From NCBI GenBank assembly GCA_016195405.1, contig JACPZP010000051.1:1-64000 (forward strand): a stretch of DNA of 64,000 nt, read 5' to 3'. The notes under the pieces are model-generated. The model was not told the origin of the DNA. It did no database searches and was given only the letters and a program-made list of their open reading frames with translations. The DNA comes from Planctomycetota bacterium (lineage in GTDB: Bacteria > Planctomycetota > Planctomycetia > Gemmatales > Gemmataceae). Of this stretch, positions 33,364 to 40,673 are shown in pieces (positions within the stretch are counted from its first letter, which is position 1; every line of letters begins with the position of its first letter). Made by a program: the position numbers and the translations under genes.

Positions 33364-34194
33364 ATGCGCTTCACGAAGATGCAGGGCACGGGCAACGATT
33401 ACATTTACCTCGATTGCATCCACAATCCGCCGCCCAAAGACCCCGCGGAAATGAGCCGGAAGATCGCCGACCGCCATTTCGGCGTGGGCGCCGACGGCTT
33501 GATTCTCGTCTGTCCATCCACCCAAGCCGACGCCCGCATGCGGATGTTCAACGCCGACGGCAGCGAGTCGGAGATGTGCGGCAACGGCGTCCGGTGCGTT
33601 GCCAAGTACGTGTATGATCACGGTATCGCCAAGAAACCAACTCTGACAATCGAGACCGGCCGCGGGGTCCTCACGCTGGAGCTGGAACTTGGCGGCGGCA
33701 AGGTTCGGCAAGTCCGCGTCGACATGGGCGAGCCGATTCTCGAAGGGTCTAAGATACCGACGACACTGTCCGGGAATCCGCCGCGCGAGGCGCCGTTGCC
33801 GCGTTTCGATTTTCGCGTCACCTGCGTGTCGATGGGCAATCCGCACTGTGTCACTTTCGTGAACCAGATCACCGATCAGATGGTGCTCGGCATAGGCCCC
33901 AATATTGAGGTCGATGCTCTGTTCCCGCGACGCACCAACGTTGAGTTCGTGAAGGTGAACCGGCCCGACGACATCACCATGCGCGTATGGGAGCGCGGCT
34001 CGGGCGAAACGCTCGCCTGCGGCACGGGGGCTTGCGCCGTTTGTGTCGCCGGGGTTTTGACGGGCCGCACGCAACGGAAAATCACCGCGCATCTTCGCGG
34101 CGGCGACCTGCTTCTGGAATGGTCCGAGAGCGACAACCACGTCTATATGACCGGCCCGGCAGTCGAGATCTTCAGCGGCGAGTGGCCGGATTGA
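33364..34194 (+). CDS. dapF: Diaminopimelate epimerase
   Basis: DapF interconverts LL- and meso-diaminopimelate, for lysine and peptidoglycan. At 276 residues it has the expected length. The start [17 protein letters not shown] is typical. The two catalytic cysteines are in EMCGNGVRC and LACGTGACA, and FGVGADGLI and MGNPHCV complete the signature. A cytoplasmic DAP pathway enzyme in a planctomycete fits evidence that the phylum makes peptidoglycan. It is co-directional with DUF1501 and the acyltransferase gene. Confidence 0.97.
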   Translation: MRFTKMQGTGNDYIYLDCIHNPPPKDPAEMSRKIADRHFGVGADGLILVCPSTQADARMRMFNADGSESEMCGNGVRCVAKYVYDHGIAKKPTLTIETGRGVLTLELELGGGKVRQVRVDMGEPILEGSKIPTTLSGNPPREAPLPRFDFRVTCVSMGNPHCVTFVNQITDQMVLGIGPNIEVDALFPRRTNVEFVKVNRPDDITMRVWERGSGETLACGTGACAVCVAGVLTGRTQRKITAHLRGGDLLLEWSESDNHVYMTGPAVEIFSGEWPD

Positions 34195-34209
34195 AATCAG
34201 GACGATTCA

Positions 34210-34241
34210 CTGAATCATGAAGATTCTGAATCATGAAGATT
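34210..34241. repeat. Tandem duplication at the start of the DUF374 gene
   Basis: The 16-base unit CTGAATCATGAAGATT occurs twice in a row. It places two ATGs 16 bases apart, in different frames. Only the second (34233) opens the acyltransferase frame. Confidence 0.85.
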
Positions 34242-34892
34242 CGCAGTCCTTTGGTCATCAAGTGGATCTCCCTTTTAGGCGCCTGGCTCATCAAGGTCTA
34301 CATGGGCACGATCTGCGTTCGCGTTCGATCTCTCGTTGGCGAATTCGATCCGCGCCACAAGAACCTTGAAGGCCGTTTCATCTACGCGTTTTTTCACGAA
34401 GGCATCCTGCTGCCGTGCTCGCTGTTCGCGCGGCGGAACATCCACGTCCTCATCAGCCAACATGCCGACGGCGAATTGATCGCGCGCGTTTGCGGGCACT
34501 TAGGCTTTAGCACGATTCGCGGCTCCACGACGCGCGGCGGCGCCCGAGCCTTGCGCCAAATGATCGACGTGGGCCGCACCGGCCATATCGCGGTCATTCC
34601 AGACGGTCCGCGCGGCCCGCGCCGCCACGTCGAGCAGGGGCTGATTTATCTTGCCGCCCGCACCGGCATGGCGATCGTTCCGGTTGGCATCGGTTACCGC
34701 AAGCCCTGGCGTTTGCCCACCTGGGACAAGTTCGCCATTCCCCGCCCCTTCAGCGAAAGTTGGGCGCTGGCGGCGGAGCCAATCGCCATTCCGACGGACT
34801 TGGAAAAAAAGCAACTCGAAGCATTTCGCCTGTCCGTCGAAGCCGCTCTCAACCGCATCAACGAAATAGCGGAACGTGTGGCGAACCGATGA
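34233..34892 (+). CDS. DUF374 lysophospholipid-acyltransferase-like protein
   Basis: A 219-residue DUF374 protein, a relative of LPLAT/LpxL acyltransferases. After a short N-terminal hydrophobic helix (WISLLGAWLIKVYMG), FIYAFFHEGILLPC replaces the usual NHxxxxD-like block with a conserved His. LISQHADGELIARVCGHLGF, IRGSTTRGGARAL, VIPDGPRGPRRHVEQGLIYLA and IVPVGIGY follow the DUF374 pattern. It probably acylates a lipid A precursor or other lipid at the inner membrane. Start choice is complicated by the 16-base tandem duplication. Confidence 0.88.
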   Translation: MKIRSPLVIKWISLLGAWLIKVYMGTICVRVRSLVGEFDPRHKNLEGRFIYAFFHEGILLPCSLFARRNIHVLISQHADGELIARVCGHLGFSTIRGSTTRGGARALRQMIDVGRTGHIAVIPDGPRGPRRHVEQGLIYLAARTGMAIVPVGIGYRKPWRLPTWDKFAIPRPFSESWALAAEPIAIPTDLEKKQLEAFRLSVEAALNRINEIAERVANR

Positions 34893-34898
34893 GTCGGT

Positions 34899-35462
34899 TT
34901 GACCCATTTTGGAAATCGCCTTAGATTAACGAAGGGTGCCGTCTGTTTGCTCTTGCATCGCGAAAGGTTCGACGCTATCGTCCCCCCTCCCGTGTCGGAA
35001 TATGAACATGTTCAGGCCCATCGGCGGCGCCTAGCGCTTTGGGTGCGCCTGGCATTAGTGGGAATCGCGCTGGGACTGGTGGTTGTTTTCGGCATCGCGC
35101 TCAGGCTTAACCCGAATCAAGGGGATCGGGTTTGGCTAAATGAAACACACACGCAGCTTGGACTGCCTGACTGCACATTCAAGTCGCTGACCGGCTTGCC
35201 TTGCCCGTCGTGCGGCATGACCACCAGCTTTGCTTGGTTGGTTCGCGGCAACGTGTGGAACTCGCTCCGGGCCAACTTCGTCGGCACCTTGCTCGCCCTG
35301 GTGGCCCTAGCTTATATCCCATGGGGATTCTTGTCCGCCGCCAAGGGACGGCTTTTGGGCATCGGTTATTGGGACGTTTGGCTCATCCGCTTGGTGCTCG
35401 GCTTCTTTGTTCTGATGTTTGTCCGCTGGGGCGTCGTGCTCGCCCTAACGACTTTGGAATAG
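34899..35462 (+). CDS. DUF2752 membrane protein
   Basis: A protein of up to 187 residues with three membrane helices (LALVGIALGLVVVFGIALR; ANFVGTLLALVALAYIPWGF; WLIRLVLGFFVLMFVRWGVV) and the DUF2752 motif LTGLPCPSCGMTTSFAWLV. Function is unknown. The start is uncertain: a TTG at 34899 or a GTG at 34992, the latter giving 156 residues and a more typical length. The stop codon TAG (35460-35462) coincides with the edge of a GTAGGTCC-family repeat. Confidence 0.82.
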   Translation: MTHFGNRLRLTKGAVCLLLHRERFDAIVPPPVSEYEHVQAHRRRLALWVRLALVGIALGLVVVFGIALRLNPNQGDRVWLNETHTQLGLPDCTFKSLTGLPCPSCGMTTSFAWLVRGNVWNSLRANFVGTLLALVALAYIPWGFLSAAKGRLLGIGYWDVWLIRLVLGFFVLMFVRWGVVLALTTLE

Positions 35463-35502
35463 GTCCGGTTTGGAGTAGGTCCGGCGAGCCGAGCCGGACC
35501 TT
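35460..35502. repeat. Partial GTAGGTCC-family repeat at the DUF2752 stop
   Basis: TAGGTCCGGTTTGGAGTAGG is followed by TCCGGCGAGCCGAGCCGGAC, which contains a short perfect hairpin. The first TAG is the stop codon of the DUF2752 gene, as at 28516. Confidence 0.8.
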
Positions 35503-35525
35503 AACGCACTCATGGAGGAGTGATC

Positions 35526-36224
35526 ATGGCCGCCGCAAAGCCCAAAATCAGGCGTTTCGAATTGTGGACTATTGCGATCCTGGGCCTGACGTGGCTTGTG
35601 ATCGGCTGCAACCCGGCCACCCTCAATTACCTCTTGATGCCGTTCTCCGACGACCGCGTGCCGCCGGAGTGCAAATTGGCGTCGAAGGACAAGGAAGTCC
35701 AAGTCGCCATCATGACCACGTTTGCCTACTTGCAGACCCAACCTGAGCTGCTTCCCGTCGAAATGGAATTGAGCGAAAAGCTCGCCCAGACTTTGCGTGA
35801 ACGCTGCAAGGACAACAAGGAAAAGATCAAGATCATCCCCGCCGCCAAGGTGAAGAGCGCCGTCAACGCCGCCGGTCAAGCCGTATCGCCGCACGAGATC
35901 GGCAAGCAGCTCAAGGCCGACTACGTGATCAGCCTCGAGATTAACAACATGACTCTCTACCAGCGCGGCAGCAGTCAGACGCTGTATCGCGGCAACACGG
36001 AGATCAACGTCAACGTGTTTGAAATCGCCAAACCGAACGGCGAAGCCAGGATTTGGGGTCCAAAGATCTATAGCTGCGAATACCCCGGCTCGCGCGGTCC
36101 GATTTCCGCGACAGACTCGAGCTGTCAGGCGTTCCGAGCGATATTCATGAACAAGATTGCTCGTGACATGTCGCGCTACTTCAGTAGCTCAGCACCCGAC
36201 GAAGACCGCCGCATGAACGATTAA
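35526..36224 (+). CDS. Lipoprotein of unknown function
   Basis: A 232-residue protein starting at ATG 35526 with GGAGG 7 bases upstream. The hydrophobic helix ending ILGLTWLVIGC gives a lipobox with Cys about residue 28. The mature part contains VQVAIMTTFAYLQTQPEL, an ELSEKLAQTLRERCKDNKEK helix, VSPHEIGKQLKADYVISLEI and GNTEINVNVFEIAKPNGEAR. The 'K-x-D-Y-V-x-x-L-E-I' strand pattern resembles TolB-N/CsgG-like outer-membrane lipoproteins. I do not assign a name. Confidence 0.72.
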   Translation: MAAAKPKIRRFELWTIAILGLTWLVIGCNPATLNYLLMPFSDDRVPPECKLASKDKEVQVAIMTTFAYLQTQPELLPVEMELSEKLAQTLRERCKDNKEKIKIIPAAKVKSAVNAAGQAVSPHEIGKQLKADYVISLEINNMTLYQRGSSQTLYRGNTEINVNVFEIAKPNGEARIWGPKIYSCEYPGSRGPISATDSSCQAFRAIFMNKIARDMSRYFSSSAPDEDRRMND

Positions 36225-36286
36225 GCGCAATGCCGTTCACGTTTCGCGCATGCCAACAAGGCAATCGAAAATGCAAGTCGGAAAAA

Positions 36287-36721
36287 CTAGGACGAACCTT
36301 CAATCGGCTGTTTGACCACCAGTTGAAGGTCACGCCATAAGCCCGGCGACACGTCTAACCCAGCATGAGAATTGACCGTCGCGATGGCGTCTGCAGGAGT
36401 CAAGTTGAAGGCCATCGCGAGTGCCGCAGCCGATATAGCGGGCGAGCGACTGATGCCGCCGCCACATATTACCAGAGTCGAAATCCTGTTTTCGAGCAGC
36501 TTAGCCAACGTATGAACAGCCAGGAGCAAAAGATTATTGTCGTTGCCGCTGCCATCGACTAAAGGAAATCGGCAGTAAATCAATTCGCGCGGACAAGCCA
36601 GGGGCGGCTCTTCGATCGCTAGCTGCACAATGGCCCGTATCCCCGCTTGATGGACCTGTTTGAAATCTCGCCCATCGCCGGCGTGCCCAATCCAAAGGCA
36701 ATGAGGAATGATTTGCTTCAT
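36287..36721 (-). CDS. Dual-specificity-phosphatase-like protein
   Basis: A 144-residue protein with a DSP fold: LWIGHAGDGRDFKQVHQAGI, YCRFPLVDGSGNDN and the P-loop-like VICGGGISRSPAISAA. The C-x5-R of protein tyrosine phosphatases is present (C-G-G-G-I-S-R), and the residue before the Cys is Ile, not the usual His. That may alter Cys acidity. It probably acts on phosphoserine/tyrosine or small phosphates in the cytoplasm. The gene is divergent from tRNA-Ala. Confidence 0.78.
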   Translation of the reverse strand: MKQIIPHCLWIGHAGDGRDFKQVHQAGIRAIVQLAIEEPPLACPRELIYCRFPLVDGSGNDNNLLLLAVHTLAKLLENRISTLVICGGGISRSPAISAAALAMAFNLTPADAIATVNSHAGLDVSPGLWRDLQLVVKQPIEGSS

Positions 36722-36736
36722 GGCCGTTCGCTCTCC

Positions 36737-36765
36737 TTGTCCGCGCCCAACCCCCGCTGTAGAAT
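36737..36765 (+). promoter_or_regulatory. Promoter of tRNA-Ala
   Basis: TTGTCC and TAGAAT are separated by 17 bases. The -10 ends 13 bases before the first base of the tRNA, a normal distance for a short leader. Confidence 0.6.
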
Positions 36766-36778
36766 TCTACAATCCTCA

Positions 36779-36851
36779 GGGGCCGTAGCTCAACTGGGAG
36801 AGCGCAGCGTTCGCAATGCTGAGGTTAGGGGTTCGATCCCCCTCGGCTCCA
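36779..36851 (+). tRNA. tRNA-Ala (anticodon CGC)
   Basis: A 73-base cloverleaf with acceptor stem GGGGCCG/CGGCTCC, D-arm GCTC...GAGC, anticodon stem CAGCG/TGCTG with loop TTCGCAA, and T-arm AGGGG-TTCGATC-CCCCT. The anticodon CGC at 36812-36814 reads GCG. The G3-U70 wobble pair, the main identity element for alanyl-tRNA synthetase, is present. The 3' CCA is not encoded. Confidence 0.96.
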
Positions 36852-36929
36852 ATTCTCCTTCTCGATCGGCGACGTTGGGCCGCGACAAAGGCCCAACTCG
36901 CTTCCGCCAACCCCCTTCATGGTGTCGCC

Positions 36930-39146
36930 ATGATTCTAAAGACCGGGAGAGCGTGCGGCTCATTCTTTCTCGTCATTTCCTTAATCGGCCTCACACTTTC
37001 CGCGAGCTTGGCCCAGCAACCGGAAAAGCTTCCCAGCCCCGCCGAGGTCAGAGTTCTTTTGCAGAAGGAGCCGATCACGCTGCCGACTTGGCCCGTTTGG
37101 CGCGAACGGCTTTTGAAGTGGTTTGATGATCGCAGCCATCAGACGGATGAGGCATACAAGGCTGTCGCTGATTTCATGAAAAGTGAGCAGGATGCCCAAG
37201 GTCAGCTTACTGATGAGTTGGCACGCGATCCCCTGGCCTGGTACTTCTTGGGAAATTATTATCTGAAGTCGGATGCGAAGGGCGACGCGGCGGCGCGGAA
37301 CGCAGGCAAAGCGGAGGCTGCCCTGCGCAAATCAATCGAGCTGGATGACGGCTTTGCCCGCGCCCATCGCAACCTGGCAGTGGCGTTGATGTTTCAGGAT
37401 AGGGGCAACAAACCGGGCAGCCCACAACTCCAAGCCGCTCGAGAAGAACTCACTCGGGCTGCCAAGCTCGATCCCAAATTGCCGCTTGGCGAATTCGAGG
37501 CTGAGCTGGCCATGCATGAAGGACGGTTCGATCAAGCGGAGCGCCTCCTGCAAAAGGTCTGGGAGGGCGGAACCAAGGAGCCGGGCGTCGCCTTGTTGTG
37601 GTCCTATGCCATCGTGCTGCGTCAGGGAAACCTCGGTGTACACGCTGCGAAGATCGGCGAGTTCGTCGAACTGTTCCCACAAGACGGCCACCTTGCCTGT
37701 CTGCACGGAATCGCATTGGCACGCGACAACCAAATGCGGCAAGCGGCCGCGGAACTGGGGCGGGCGCGCAGTCTCGGCGTGGATCCCGAAGGGCTTTTTC
37801 CACCGGACGTCATCCGCAAGATCGAAGAGGAAGGCACGCCGGGTTTCTCTGAGCGGTTTCTCTGGATCCTGGCTTATTTCACCGGATTCTATGCCGTGGT
37901 CATGGCGCTAATGGCCCTGGTCGGCGTCGCGCTCGCCAGTCGGACGCGCGGCGCCAAGGCCCTTGACCTGCTCAGCCCCGAGGAAGGCGAGCTGGTGTCC
38001 GCCGGGCAGGTCGCGCGCATTACGGGGGAAAGCGGCCTCGCCAAGCTTTACGGCTTCGCGCTGGTCGCCGGGTTGGTTCTGTTCTACGCGGCGATTCCAT
38101 TCATCATCGGCGGTTTGATCATGGTGACGTGGTGGCTGTTGCAGCTCATCTTTTTGATGGGCAGAATCCCCGTCAAGCTCGTCGTCATCGTGGTGGTGGT
38201 TGGCATCGGCGGCGCTTGGGCCGTGTTGAAGAGCGTGTTCTCGAAACCGGTGTCCGGCGCTTTCGGTTTGCCCAAGACCGCTCAGGAATGCCCGCGCGTT
38301 CATCAGATGCTGGCCGAAGTTGCCGGCCGCGTCAACACCGATCCGATCAATGAAGTGTTCATCGCTCCGGGAGCGGCCATCGGCGTCCACCAGGAAGGCA
38401 AAGGCCCCTTCGGCATCTTCGGCGTCAAGCGGCGGGTGCTGACACTTGGCCTGTCGACGATGCGCTATCTTTCCGTCGCGGAGCTGAAGGCCATCCTTGC
38501 CCATGAATACGCTCATTTCAGCCACAACGACACGTTCTATGGCCGCTTTATTTACCAAGTGCACATGTCGATCGAGCGCGCTTTGTACGGTATGGGAACG
38601 TCCGGCGGAGTGATCAATTACGTCAATCCGTTCTATTGGTTTTTGTTTCTGTACTACAAGTGTTATTCGCTCTTGGCGGCCGGGTTCTCACGTTCACGCG
38701 AGTTTTTAGCCGACCGTATGGCCTGTTCGCTTTACGGCTCGGACGTCTTTGCCACCGGCCTCATCAAAGTCAGCACCGACGGCACGCTGTTCGAGAAGAC
38801 GATTTACGACAACATCAGCAAGCTGCTGGCCGAGCAGCAAGCCTTCGTGAACATGTACGATTCGTTTCAGAGCTTCCGCGATCAACAGTTGAGTGCCGAT
38901 GAAAAGGAAAAGATGTACCGCGAGATCCTGGAAGAGAAAGGCTCCTTGTTCGCGTCGCATCCAACGATTGGCGAGCGCCTGTCCGCGGTCGAGGGGCTGC
39001 CGAAAGCCCATAATCCCGACACCGCGCCTGCCCGGACGCTCTTTGATAATCCCGAAGAGATTGAAAAAGAGCTGACGCAATTTCTCACCGATTACATGGC
39101 GTACATCCACCATTTGCAGGCGCAGGCGGCCGCGGCGGCGAATTGA
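36930..39146 (+). CDS. Exported/membrane M48-family zinc protease with N-terminal helical repeats
   Basis: A 738-residue protein from ATG 36930, with a signal peptide (FFLVISLIGLTLSASLAQQ). Residues about 60-310 are TPR-like helices (EAALRKSIELDDGFARAHRN, ALARDNQMRQAAAELGRARS). Three or four membrane segments follow (ILAYFTGFYAVVMALMALVG; YGFALVAGLVLFYAAIPF). The M48 peptidase domain is C-terminal, with ILAHEYAHFSHND (HExxH, about residue 526) and the downstream zinc ligand Glu in SREFLADRMA. A role in envelope protein turnover is inferred. Codons upstream of 36930 overlap the tRNA and are not coding. Confidence 0.9.
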   Translation: MILKTGRACGSFFLVISLIGLTLSASLAQQPEKLPSPAEVRVLLQKEPITLPTWPVWRERLLKWFDDRSHQTDEAYKAVADFMKSEQDAQGQLTDELARDPLAWYFLGNYYLKSDAKGDAAARNAGKAEAALRKSIELDDGFARAHRNLAVALMFQDRGNKPGSPQLQAAREELTRAAKLDPKLPLGEFEAELAMHEGRFDQAERLLQKVWEGGTKEPGVALLWSYAIVLRQGNLGVHAAKIGEFVELFPQDGHLACLHGIALARDNQMRQAAAELGRARSLGVDPEGLFPPDVIRKIEEEGTPGFSERFLWILAYFTGFYAVVMALMALVGVALASRTRGAKALDLLSPEEGELVSAGQVARITGESGLAKLYGFALVAGLVLFYAAIPFIIGGLIMVTWWLLQLIFLMGRIPVKLVVIVVVVGIGGAWAVLKSVFSKPVSGAFGLPKTAQECPRVHQMLAEVAGRVNTDPINEVFIAPGAAIGVHQEGKGPFGIFGVKRRVLTLGLSTMRYLSVAELKAILAHEYAHFSHNDTFYGRFIYQVHMSIERALYGMGTSGGVINYVNPFYWFLFLYYKCYSLLAAGFSRSREFLADRMACSLYGSDVFATGLIKVSTDGTLFEKTIYDNISKLLAEQQAFVNMYDSFQSFRDQQLSADEKEKMYREILEEKGSLFASHPTIGERLSAVEGLPKAHNPDTAPARTLFDNPEEIEKELTQFLTDYMAYIHHLQAQAAAAAN

Positions 39147-39220
39147 GGTTTGCAAGCGTACGCGGTGAATTGCGACGTGTGTGGTAGAATTGATTGCGCG
39201 ATTCAAAAGGGAGCGGCTTC

Positions 39221-39541
39221 ATGACTTTGCCCGATTTTCTCACGCAGGATGAGTTTGGAGCGATTCGTATTTCGGGGGGCCGGATCGGTCTGGAGCATGT
39301 GCTTCATTTTTACAAGGAAGGTTATTCGCCGGAGATGCTCTGGAGTGAATACCCGACACTGCCGTTGGCGCTGATCCACAAAGTGATCGTTTTTTATCTT
39401 GAGAATCAGGTAGAAGTGGATGCGTATCTTGCAAGTTTTGAGCGCGAGATGGAAGAGGCAAGGTCGCGGCCTCGCGTCGGACCGGACGTTGAAGAGCTGC
39501 GGCGGCGTTTGGCATCTTTCAGCAAGGCGCAAGGAGCTTGA
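39221..39541 (+). CDS. DUF433 family protein (antitoxin-like)
   Basis: A 106-residue protein with GGGAG 8 bases before ATG 39221. The core ISGGRIGLEHVLHFYKEGYS and SPEMLWSEYPTLPLALIHKV follow the DUF433 pattern ('I.GTRI.....V..Y..G...E.I...YP.L....V'). DUF433 proteins pair with DUF5615 PIN-like putative toxins. Here the next frame, 3 bases away, is a short relic of such a partner. Confidence 0.85.
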   Translation: MTLPDFLTQDEFGAIRISGGRIGLEHVLHFYKEGYSPEMLWSEYPTLPLALIHKVIVFYLENQVEVDAYLASFEREMEEARSRPRVGPDVEELRRRLASFSKAQGA

Positions 39542-39544
39542 GAG

Positions 39545-39718
39545 TTGCCTCTGGCATTCGTCGGCGATGAGAACTTGCCCGGTAGTTTGAATCGCGCAAT
39601 CCAACGGCATAATACACGCGGGCTTTATCCGATCGACTTTATCCGAGTTGGCGGCTCTGAAGACTTGCCTTTGGGAAGCGACGATGAGTGGCGTGATCAG
39701 ATTCGATATGTCCCTTAA
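39545..39718 (+). pseudogene. Truncated DUF5615-like partner of DUF433
   Basis: From a TTG at 39545 the frame gives 57 residues starting LPLAFVGDENLPGSLNRAIQ and continuing GLYPIDFIRVGGSEDLPLG. This matches the N-terminal part of DUF5615 PIN-like proteins ('LLDENLP..L...I......D..RVG..DLPLG'). Full-length members run to about 110-120 residues and contain a 'ILVT.D..' block, absent here. After SDDEWRDQIRYVP the frame stops. The partner therefore looks truncated and probably inactive. Confidence 0.6.
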
Positions 39719-39778
39719 CGCCGCGTGGTATTGTTAGCTGCTCTTTCCTCTGCCCTCTGACGTTTACCCAAATCCAAA

Positions 39779-39872
39779 AGCTGGGACCAATTCCAACACT
39801 TCGAAAATTTTATTGACAAACCCTCTTAACTGAACGTATGTACATATAGCCTGGCGCGGAGTGGTCCCAGCT
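39779..39872. repeat. 11-bp inverted repeat flanking the imuA promoter
   Basis: AGCTGGGACCA (39779-39789) and TGGTCCCAGCT (39862-39872) are exact mirrors enclosing the promoter and LexA-like site. In the transcript the second arm lies near the ribosome binding site. Confidence 0.7.
39813..39843 (+). promoter_or_regulatory. imuA promoter with overlapping LexA-like operator
   Basis: A perfect TTGACA (39813-39818) and TATGTA (39837-39842) lie 18 bases apart. Overlapping the -10 is GAACGTATGTAC (39832-39843), one base away from the GAAC-N4-GTTC core of Gram-positive-type SOS boxes. The position, on top of the -10 of a DNA-damage mutagenesis cassette, fits LexA repression. The identity of the regulator is inference. 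Confidence 0.6.
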
Positions 39873-39899
39873 GCGCAGCTGGAGATTTGAGGCATTCCC

Positions 39900-40673
39900 A
39901 TGAAACGCGACTTCCTTTTGCGCGATTTGGCTCAACGCATCCATGACATCGAGATCGAGGAGCATCATCTTCACCAGGCGGCGAACCCGTTGGCCGTTCC
40001 GGGGTTGGAGGAGGTTTTGCCTGATGGCCAGTTGCCGGCCGGAGCGATCGTTGAGTTTCTGTCGGCTCACGAAGGCGCCGGCGCCTGGACGCTAGCACTG
40101 ATTATGGCCCGGCAGGCGTGCGGCGAACATAAGGTCTTGGTGGTCCACGATGGACAGAAATGTTTCTATCCCCCCGCTGCTTCTCAGCTGGGCATTGATC
40201 TTCGCCGCGCCATCGTCATCAGGCCTCATCGCCAAGCCCAGGCGCTGGCCGCACTGGTGCAATCGCTGCGCTGCCCGGCGGTGGGAGCGACCATCGGCGC
40301 CTTTGACGGCCTGGCAGCTGTCCCGTTCCGGCGCTTGCAGCTGGCAGCCGAGACTGGCGGCGGCATCAGCTTCCTCATGCGGCCCGCGTCGGTGCTGCGT
40401 CAACCGTCGTTCGCCGCGGTGCGCCTGCTGGTGACACCCTGGCGAGCCGGGAGCGTAAGCGACCGGAGGACTCCAAGGTCGAACACTCCGGTCGCCTACG
40501 GCTCCCCGCTAAACGATGTGCGCTGTGTTCGGATCGAGATCGTGCGCTTCCGCGGCGCCAAGGCTGGCCGATCGTTTCTGGTGGAGATCGACGATGAAAA
40601 GGGTGATGTGCATTTATCTGCCCGGCTGGCCGCTGCAAAGACGCTGGCGCGATCGGCCCGAGCTTCGGGATAA
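39900..40673 (+). CDS. imuA: ImuA-type RecA-like protein of the mutagenesis cassette
   Basis: A 257-residue protein starting at ATG 39900 (GAGG 7 bases upstream). A RecA-like fold with GLEEVLPDGQLPAGAIVEFL, GAGAWTLALIMARQA, VLVVHDGQKCFYPPAASQLG and IGAFDGLAAVPFRRLQLAAE is typical of ImuA. It is a non-catalytic partner for ImuB and DnaE2 in translesion synthesis. Residues about 181-205 (WRAGSVSDRRTPRSNTPV and following) come from a palindromic repeat inserted in frame before a basic C-terminal strand (RIEIVRFRGAKAGRSFLVEI). The 3' end overlaps imuB by 80 bases, so translation is likely coupled. Confidence 0.9.
   Translation: MKRDFLLRDLAQRIHDIEIEEHHLHQAANPLAVPGLEEVLPDGQLPAGAIVEFLSAHEGAGAWTLALIMARQACGEHKVLVVHDGQKCFYPPAASQLGIDLRRAIVIRPHRQAQALAALVQSLRCPAVGATIGAFDGLAAVPFRRLQLAAETGGGISFLMRPASVLRQPSFAAVRLLVTPWRAGSVSDRRTPRSNTPVAYGSPLNDVRCVRIEIVRFRGAKAGRSFLVEIDDEKGDVHLSARLAAAKTLARSARASG
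40440..40511. repeat. TGGCGAGCCGGGAGCG-family palindrome inside imuA
   Basis: TGGCGAGCCGGGAGCGTAAG is mirrored by CGCCTACGGCTCCCCGCTAA with some decay. It is read as WRAGSVSDRRTPRSN in the imuA frame, the same frame as the copy in imuB (41134). Confidence 0.88.

Noticed and set aside
36816-36929. Start of the M48 protease gene inside the tRNA
   Set aside because: The open codons overlap the mature tRNA-Ala. ATG 36930 gives a proper signal peptide directly.
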